Below the pieces are notes generated by a model. That model was given only the letters and a program-made list of their open reading frames with translations, was not told the origin of the DNA and did no database searches. DNA of 38,205 nt from the NCBI RefSeq assembly GCF_016899855.1, contig NZ_JACJJG010000024.1, positions 1 through 38,205 on the forward strand, read 5' to 3'. The stretch is from Marseilla massiliensis (GTDB taxonomy: Bacteria; Bacteroidota; Bacteroidia; Bacteroidales; Bacteroidaceae). This document shows positions 33,446 through 38,205 of the stretch, one piece after another (the stretch's first letter is position 1; each line of letters opens with the position of its first letter). A program made the translations under genes and the position numbers.

Positions 33446-34459
33446 TCAGATTATATTCACTTCTGGATTGATCTCGATACCAAACTTGTCCGCTACATCA
33501 GCCTTTATTGTGTTACACAGCCTAAGTATTTCACTACCGTCGGCCCCACCATGATTGACAAGCACCAATGCCTGCCGTGAATGTACGCCAGCCCGTCCGA
33601 GTGCCTTGCCTTTCCAGCCACATTGTTCTATCATCCATCCGGCCGGAATTTTTACATGCCCTTCATCTACCGGATAATGGGGAACATTCACGAACTCTTT
33701 TAACAGCCGCTCATACTCTTGTCTTGTAATAATAGGATTCGTAAAAAAGCTGCCGGCATTACCCTCAACAGCCGGGTCAGGGAGTTTTTCCCGGCGTATC
33801 TCGATTATAGTATCCCGAAGTTGGGCAGCCGTAGGCGTCTGTATTCCTTTTCGCCCAAGCACGTCCCTTACATTTCCATAATCAAGATGCGGAACAAATG
33901 TGTCCTGCAGTTTATAAGTTACATAAGTTATTATATAACGGCCATGCCACTCGCCCTTAAACCGGCTCCAGCGGTATGAATAGCCACAATCCTCGTTCAT
34001 GAACTCACAAAGTTCGCCGGTTGTAACATCTACAGCCTCTACCTTATAAATAATATCTTTTGCCTCTACCCCGTAAGCGCCGATATTCTGTACTGCGCTT
34101 GCGCCGACCTCGCCTGGAATGAGCGACAGGTTTTCCGCTCCATACAGTCCGTTACTTACACAAAGCCTGACTACGTCATCCCAGACCTCGCCGCTGCCGC
34201 AACGCAAATACATGTTGCCATCCACGCGAACCACGTGATGCCCCCTTATCGCCGAATGAAGAACAGTACCATCATAGTCTTTCGTAAACAGGACATTGCT
34301 TCCGCCACCAATAACGAAGATTGGTCTGTCGGCAATAGTAAGCCTATCCAAAACATGTATAAGTTCATCAACCGTGCAGAACTCAATATATCTGCGGCAA
34401 CTCACATCAATGCCAAACGTATTGTGTCCTTTAAGATTATAATTAGAAATGTCCTTCAT
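33446..34459 (-). CDS. murB: UDP-N-acetylenolpyruvoylglucosamine reductase
   Basis: MurB reduces UDP-GlcNAc-enolpyruvate to UDP-MurNAc with NADPH and FAD, an early cytosolic step of peptidoglycan synthesis. The 337-residue protein shows the FAD-binding region (NTFGIDVSCR, VIGGGSNVLF), SLIPGEVGASAVQNIGAYGV, YRWSRFK, the catalytic serine region EGNAGSFFTNPII, GWMIEQCGWKGKALGRAGVH, and the final glutamate in FGIEINPEVNII. The length and Y/W pattern fit type I MurB, as in E. coli. It lies 36 bp after the DUF4348 gene and directly before the MBL gene. Confidence 0.97.
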   Translation of the reverse strand: MKDISNYNLKGHNTFGIDVSCRRYIEFCTVDELIHVLDRLTIADRPIFVIGGGSNVLFTKDYDGTVLHSAIRGHHVVRVDGNMYLRCGSGEVWDDVVRLCVSNGLYGAENLSLIPGEVGASAVQNIGAYGVEAKDIIYKVEAVDVTTGELCEFMNEDCGYSYRWSRFKGEWHGRYIITYVTYKLQDTFVPHLDYGNVRDVLGRKGIQTPTAAQLRDTIIEIRREKLPDPAVEGNAGSFFTNPIITRQEYERLLKEFVNVPHYPVDEGHVKIPAGWMIEQCGWKGKALGRAGVHSRQALVLVNHGGADGSEILRLCNTIKADVADKFGIEINPEVNII

Positions 34460-34495
34460 ATCTATTTAAATTAAGTCTTTACAGAAGCACCTGTT

Positions 34496-35344
34496 TCATT
34501 CGGAAAGACTCATCAGCTTCCACGTCCCGTCAATCCGCCTGAATGTCAATTCCATCTCCATGCCGTTAGCGATACCTCGCATTACAAATATCTTCTGGTC
34601 GCCTTCAACATATTTCTGGCCGTACATTATGTTATAAATAAAGCCTGACGGCAATTCCGGCGCGAACGCGGGCCAAGTCTCTGGAGCAATCTCGCCCGTC
34701 ATAGTGCTGAAGTCATCATCAGGATCCGGACCGGTAAACATAACCGGATTATTGAGGCTTTCGATCTGGAAATCAAAGTCTGTAGCGAACTTTTGGTAAA
34801 AAGCAAGAAATGAAGCATTGGTATTATGGTACATAGCGTTATTAAGTATGGATGTCAACATCCAACGCCCACGTATCCTTTCAAACATATATTTCGCCAC
34901 TCGTTCCTTTTTCAAGTAGACTTTCTCCACCACGACATTGTTAATCGACGTATCCTTGACAACGCCCATCTGTTTATGGTTGTCGAATATCAATGTGTAA
35001 TACCCCTGTTCCATAAAGAAGTGTTCCATTTTCCAGTCAGCCTTCTTGATGTATGTGGTATTTTCTCCGTCAACTACTTTTAAAGGGAACTTGATTCTCG
35101 CCATCTGTAACTTACGGTTGGCAGCAAAATTAAAGATAAAGTCATCGAACAACTCATCCGCGGCCTTCGGCATAGGCTGTTCTGAAATGAGCTTATCCAT
35201 GGTGTCAACAGCTATTGTGTCGGCATTCTTGAACGAGTCGACAACCAATGTGTCGACCGCTACGGGCTTCTTGTCAGTGCATCCTGTTGTCCACATTACC
35301 ATGAGCAGGCAGACTGCAACAACCAATACAACACCTTTTTTCAT
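34496..35344 (-). CDS. DUF4348-type lipoprotein
   Basis: The 282-residue protein has a lipoprotein signal (MKKGVVLVVAVCLLMVMWTTGC), an acidic spacer with repeated DTLVVDSF / DTIAVDTM units, and then a domain from about residue 60 (DELFDDFIFNFAANRKLQMA, ARIKFPLKVV, WKMEHFFMEQGYYTLIFD, ELTFRRIDGTWKLMSL) matching the DUF4348 pattern known from Bacteroidetes lipoproteins. The structure suggests an NTF2-like or related fold; the function is unknown. It is first in the unit with murB and the MBL gene, driven by the -7 box at 35392-35399, so a cell-wall-linked role is possible. Confidence 0.82.
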   Translation of the reverse strand: MKKGVVLVVAVCLLMVMWTTGCTDKKPVAVDTLVVDSFKNADTIAVDTMDKLISEQPMPKAADELFDDFIFNFAANRKLQMARIKFPLKVVDGENTTYIKKADWKMEHFFMEQGYYTLIFDNHKQMGVVKDTSINNVVVEKVYLKKERVAKYMFERIRGRWMLTSILNNAMYHNTNASFLAFYQKFATDFDFQIESLNNPVMFTGPDPDDDFSTMTGEIAPETWPAFAPELPSGFIYNIMYGQKYVEGDQKIFVMRGIANGMEMELTFRRIDGTWKLMSLSE

Positions 35345-35391
35345 AATTACATACTACTCCTCTCGAAAGTAACAGTCTCTCAAAATTTGCG

Positions 35392-35399
35392 CAAAAGTA
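35392..35399 (-). promoter_or_regulatory. -7 box for the DUF4348-murB-MBL operon
   Basis: The minus strand reads TACTTTTG, 48 bp before the DUF4348 ATG. The -33 region is weak. It lies 43 bp from the divergent pheS -7 box. Confidence 0.65.
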
Positions 35400-35442
35400 C
35401 AACTTTATTTTGATTTATGCCACATATTCAAGGTAAAAATAT

Positions 35443-35450
35443 TACCTTTG
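35443..35450 (+). promoter_or_regulatory. -7 box for pheS
   Basis: TACCTTTG fits TAnnTTTG and lies 37 bp before the pheS ATG. The -33 sequence is not clear. Confidence 0.65.
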
Positions 35451-35487
35451 CATCAAGATTTTAATACGCATCTAATTTATCTTCAAA

Positions 35488-36525
35488 ATGATACTTGACA
35501 AAATTGAGAAACTTCTCGAAGAGGTGAAAGGACTTAACGCTTCTACGCCTGAAGAAATAGAAGCTTTAAGGCTGAAATACCTCAGCAAGAAAGGTGAAAT
35601 CAGTTCTCTTATGGCCGACTTCCGCAATGTCCCGGCTGAACAGAAAAAAGAAGTAGGCATCAAAATCAATGAACTTAAACAAACGGCGCTTGAACGTATA
35701 AACTCATTACGCGAACAATGCGAGACTAATGAGGCCAAGAACGACGATTTAGACCTTACCAGAACGCCGTATCCCATCAAATTCGGCACCCGGCATCCGC
35801 TTACAATCGTCAAGAACGAGATAATAGACATCTTCTCACGCATGGGTTTTACGCTGGCCGACGGCCCCGAAGTTGAAGACGACCTGCATGTATTCACCAA
35901 GATGAACTTCGCTGCGGACCATCCGGCACGCGACATGCAAGACACATTCTTCGTTGAAACCAACCCCAATGACGTAACAAAAAACATCATCCTGCGCAGC
36001 CACACAAGTTCAGTGCAGGCACGGGTTATGGAAACCACACAGCCACCGATCCGCGTAATCTGCCCTGGACGTGTTTACCGCAATGAAGCTATTACGGCCC
36101 GTGCACACTGCTTCTTCCACCAGATTGAGGGTTTATATATAGACAAGAACGTATCATTCACTGACCTGAAGCAAGTGCTTCTCACTTTCGCACGTGAATT
36201 ATTCGGACCTGATACAAAGATCCGTCTGCGTCCGAGTTACTTCCCGTTCACCGAACCAAGTGCCGAAATGGACATCTCTTGCCATATCTGTGGCGGAAAA
36301 GGCTGTGGTTTCTGTAAACATACTGGATGGGTGGAAATACTTGGTTGCGGTATGGTTGACCCCAATGTACTTGAGCTCTGCGGCATAGACAGCAAGATTT
36401 ACAGCGGTTACGCTTTCGGTCTTGGAGTAGAAAGGATTACAAACCTGAAATACCAAGTATCCGATCTCCGCTTATTCTCGGAAAACGACGTGCGTTTCTT
36501 GCACGAATTTGATGCAGCAAATTAA
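35488..36525 (+). CDS. pheS: Phenylalanyl-tRNA synthetase alpha subunit
   Basis: The 345-residue protein is full length for the alpha subunit, which forms an alpha2-beta2 enzyme with PheT. An N-terminal coiled-coil region at about 1-90 (KIEKLLEEVKGLNAS) binds tRNA. The class II core follows: HPLTIVKNEIIDIFSRMGF, motif 2 RVYRNEAITARAHCFFHQ, FPFTEPSAEMD, and motif 3 GLGVERITNLKY. An inserted four-cysteine knot (CHICGGKGCGFCKHTGW) lies before LGCGMVDPNVLE, a form seen in many bacteria but absent from E. coli PheS. pheT does not follow; an MFS gene does, so pheT must be elsewhere. Confidence 0.98.
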   Translation: MILDKIEKLLEEVKGLNASTPEEIEALRLKYLSKKGEISSLMADFRNVPAEQKKEVGIKINELKQTALERINSLREQCETNEAKNDDLDLTRTPYPIKFGTRHPLTIVKNEIIDIFSRMGFTLADGPEVEDDLHVFTKMNFAADHPARDMQDTFFVETNPNDVTKNIILRSHTSSVQARVMETTQPPIRVICPGRVYRNEAITARAHCFFHQIEGLYIDKNVSFTDLKQVLLTFARELFGPDTKIRLRPSYFPFTEPSAEMDISCHICGGKGCGFCKHTGWVEILGCGMVDPNVLELCGIDSKIYSGYAFGLGVERITNLKYQVSDLRLFSENDVRFLHEFDAAN

Positions 36526-36553
36526 TATTCAAGGAATATAATAGGAAGTAAAG

Positions 36554-36623
36554 AAGGAGTAAGTAGAAGCCACTTGTTGTAGGCAATTGTCACAAACAGC
36601 AAAAACGGTTCTACTTACTCCTT
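36554..36623. terminator. Foldback after pheS with T-rich tail
   Basis: AAGGAGTAAGTAGAA (36554-36568) pairs with TTCTACTTACTCCTT (36609-36623) over 15 bp with a 40-nt loop. Outer AGTAAAG and CTTACT add partial pairing, and TTTCCCTTACT follows. It separates pheS from the co-directional MFS gene and shares the purine-arm/pyrimidine-arm design of the foldbacks at 1124, 17115 and 23832. Confidence 0.65.
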
Positions 36624-36654
36624 TTCCCTTACTGTCTTACAACAAGAATCATTG

Positions 36655-37896
36655 ATGAAAGAGCGCCTTTTCACACGCAGTTACATCTTCATTCTCGCAG
36701 CCAATTTCCTCCTGTATTTCGGATTTTGGATACTCATTCCAGTACTGCCGTTCTATCTTCGTGAGACTTATCAATGCCCGGCGACAATCCTCGGTGCCGT
36801 ACTAAGTTGTTATACGATAAGCGGATTATGCGTGCGCCCGTTTTCCGGATATCTTATGGACAAGTTTCCACGCAAACCAATATACATACTTTGTTATTTT
36901 ATCTGCACGGCAATCTTTCTCGGTTACATCGCAGCCGGTGTCCTTACATGGTTCATTGTCTTGCGTGCTCTCCACGGCATAGCGTTCAGCAGCGTAAGTG
37001 TCGGGGGCAACACGCTTTGTGTAGATATCACACCAAGCAGCCGCCGTGGAGAGGCTTTAGGATATTACGGACTCATGAATAACACTGCCATGGCGCTCGG
37101 TCCAATGACTGGTCTGTTCATGCATGACAATGTAAGTTACAATGGAATATTCCTGACAGGAATGGCATTCAGTGCAGTAGGATTAGTATTCGCAATGTGC
37201 ATCAAAGCCCGCACGCCAGAATCAATAAAAGCACGACAAATAGAAAAACAGCAAACCGGTATTGACTCTGCCGCCCCGAAAAGCAAACTATCGCTTGACC
37301 GATTCTTCCTTATTAAAGGGATACCGGTCAGTATATCATTGCTCATGCTATCCATTCCATACGGAGCAACGACCAATTTCGTTGCAATGTATGCGCGCGA
37401 GATAAATCTCGACGTACCCTCGGGCTTTTTCTTTACTCTTATGGCAGCCGGAATGGGCGCCTCACGACTTGTCGCAGGCAAGAAAGTTGACCAAGGCTAC
37501 ATCACCCAATGCATACACATAGGCCTTTACCCAGTGGTAGCGGCTTTCTTCATCCTCAGCATGTGCCGTTTCGTTACGCCCTACTCAATAGGAACAGCCG
37601 AAGCCATGTTTTTCTCTGTCCCTGTGTTACTCGGTATCGGATTCGGCATTATATTCCCTGCCATGAACACACTTTATATAAACCTTGCTCCCAACAACCA
37701 GCGCGCCACCGCAACAAGCACATACCTCACCGCATGGGACGTAGGTATCGGCATAGGTATCGCCACAAGCGGAGTAATAGCCCATTACTTCACGTTTTAC
37801 ATGGTATACCTTATCGGCTCGGTGCTATGCCTTGTATCGATGATATACTTCAACGCAAAGGTGACACCTCATTATAACAGGAACAAACTAAGATAA
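36655..37896 (+). CDS. Major facilitator superfamily transporter
   Basis: The 413-residue inner-membrane protein has the 12-helix MFS layout with two halves joined by a charged loop at about 185-220 (KARTPESIKARQIEKQQTG). The N half holds YIFILAANFLLYFGFWILIP, the loop 2-3 motif SGYLMDKFPRKP (cf. GxLaDrxGrkp), and LRALHGIAFSSVSVGGNTL. The C half holds TNFVAMYAREI and VLLGIGFGIIFPAMNTLYIN, followed by NNQRATATSTYLTAWDVGIG. This resembles drug/sugar-efflux-type antiporters; the substrate is unknown. ATG at 36655 is preferred to a TTG one codon earlier. No clear promoter was found in the gap after pheS. Confidence 0.9.
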   Translation: MKERLFTRSYIFILAANFLLYFGFWILIPVLPFYLRETYQCPATILGAVLSCYTISGLCVRPFSGYLMDKFPRKPIYILCYFICTAIFLGYIAAGVLTWFIVLRALHGIAFSSVSVGGNTLCVDITPSSRRGEALGYYGLMNNTAMALGPMTGLFMHDNVSYNGIFLTGMAFSAVGLVFAMCIKARTPESIKARQIEKQQTGIDSAAPKSKLSLDRFFLIKGIPVSISLLMLSIPYGATTNFVAMYAREINLDVPSGFFFTLMAAGMGASRLVAGKKVDQGYITQCIHIGLYPVVAAFFILSMCRFVTPYSIGTAEAMFFSVPVLLGIGFGIIFPAMNTLYINLAPNNQRATATSTYLTAWDVGIGIGIATSGVIAHYFTFYMVYLIGSVLCLVSMIYFNAKVTPHYNRNKLR

Positions 37897-37946
37897 TGCA
37901 TGACTTTATCAAATCCTGTATAAAACAAATATGTAGATGTTCATTG

Positions 37947-38205
37947 TCAGCGAAAAGTCCTTACACTTATCACGTCATCAATATTAGTTGTATAATGCCG
38001 TGAGGCGTGCTCATGTTTCAAGTGCCAGCCTTTGTCTGTACCTTGAACGGCAACTTTTACCGTGTTATAACCGTTTTTACGGTTAATTGCGGCAATGGCC
38101 GCCGCAAGACGCGCCTGTTTTCCACGGTCGACGGGATCGAAAAGGTCGGTTTGTACGGCTGTATCGGGACAGATGTTCCAAACTATCACACCTGCCTTCT
38201 TGTAT
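37947..38205 (-). CDS. umuC: Y-family DNA polymerase UmuC, C-terminal end (partial)
   Basis: The leftward frame is open through the right edge, so only the last 85 or so codons are present. YKKAGVIVWNICPDTAVQTD, LFDPVDRGKQARLAAAIAAI, NRKNGYNTVKVAVQG and HEHASRHYTTNIDDVISV match the C-terminal DUF4113-type tail of UmuC, the catalytic subunit of translesion polymerase V. The polymerase core and any umuD partner are outside the window. It converges with the MFS gene over 50 bp; no strong hairpin was found there. Confidence 0.9.
   Translation of the reverse strand, partial: YKKAGVIVWNICPDTAVQTDLFDPVDRGKQARLAAAIAAINRKNGYNTVKVAVQGTDKGWHLKHEHASRHYTTNIDDVISVRTFR

Noticed and set aside
35472..36038. 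Minus-strand open frame of 188 codons opposite pheS
   Set aside because: Serine-rich shadow of the pheS coding strand; no independent evidence.

Overview
The window looks like chromosomal DNA of a Bacteroidales bacterium, most likely Prevotellaceae. Three things point there. Promoters have the Bacteroidetes form (TTTG or TTG near -33, 19-20 bp, then TAnnTTTG at -7) rather than the E. coli sigma70 form. The proteins are typical of the phylum: a putative porin, a PorT-like barrel, DUF4468 and DUF4348 proteins, a gliding-motility type B C-terminal domain, and a secreted protein ending in YNLAGQRV..KGVLIQNGKKFINK. The intergenic DNA carries recurrent short palindromes and purine-rich foldbacks. 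No genome search could be run, so the genus is inference.

Layout. Positions 1-225 hold the end of an IS982-type transposase, followed by a secreted nitroreductase (468-1100). A leftward block (1175-6936) encodes an aminotransferase overlapping a LolE/FtsX-like permease, a small membrane protein overlapping a large putative porin, and a DUF4468 protein. A 775-bp divergent region (6937-7711) holds several hairpins, a perfect 25-bp inverted repeat and a duplicated promoter. Rightward genes follow: a LysM/type-1 periplasmic-binding-protein fusion, a PorT-like barrel, a GIY-YIG nuclease next to a palindrome, an AT-rich secreted protein, a type B CTD protein and uvrA. Then come a leftward OprP-like porin, a YjbQ-family gene, an SLC13/RCK transporter, tex, a type II pantothenate kinase, and the leftward translation cluster thrS / infC-rpmI-rplT.

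The right third holds a leftward run (SPOR lipoprotein, ruvX, def, TPR protein, DedA, an Ig-like lipoprotein), a rightward YtxH/holin-like/small-protein operon, a leftward DUF4348-murB-MBL operon, rightward pheS and an MFS transporter, and the 3' end of umuC leaving the right edge.

Most genes are housekeeping or envelope genes. The least explained material is non-coding: a compact sRNA gene near 32154-32216 with a full promoter and a terminator, an orphan promoter antisense to a lipoprotein gene (25973-26002), four clusters of GCCG/CGGC-centred near-palindromic words, four long foldbacks at gene 3' ends, and a duplicated promoter in front of the LysM protein. No rRNA, tRNA or CRISPR array was seen.
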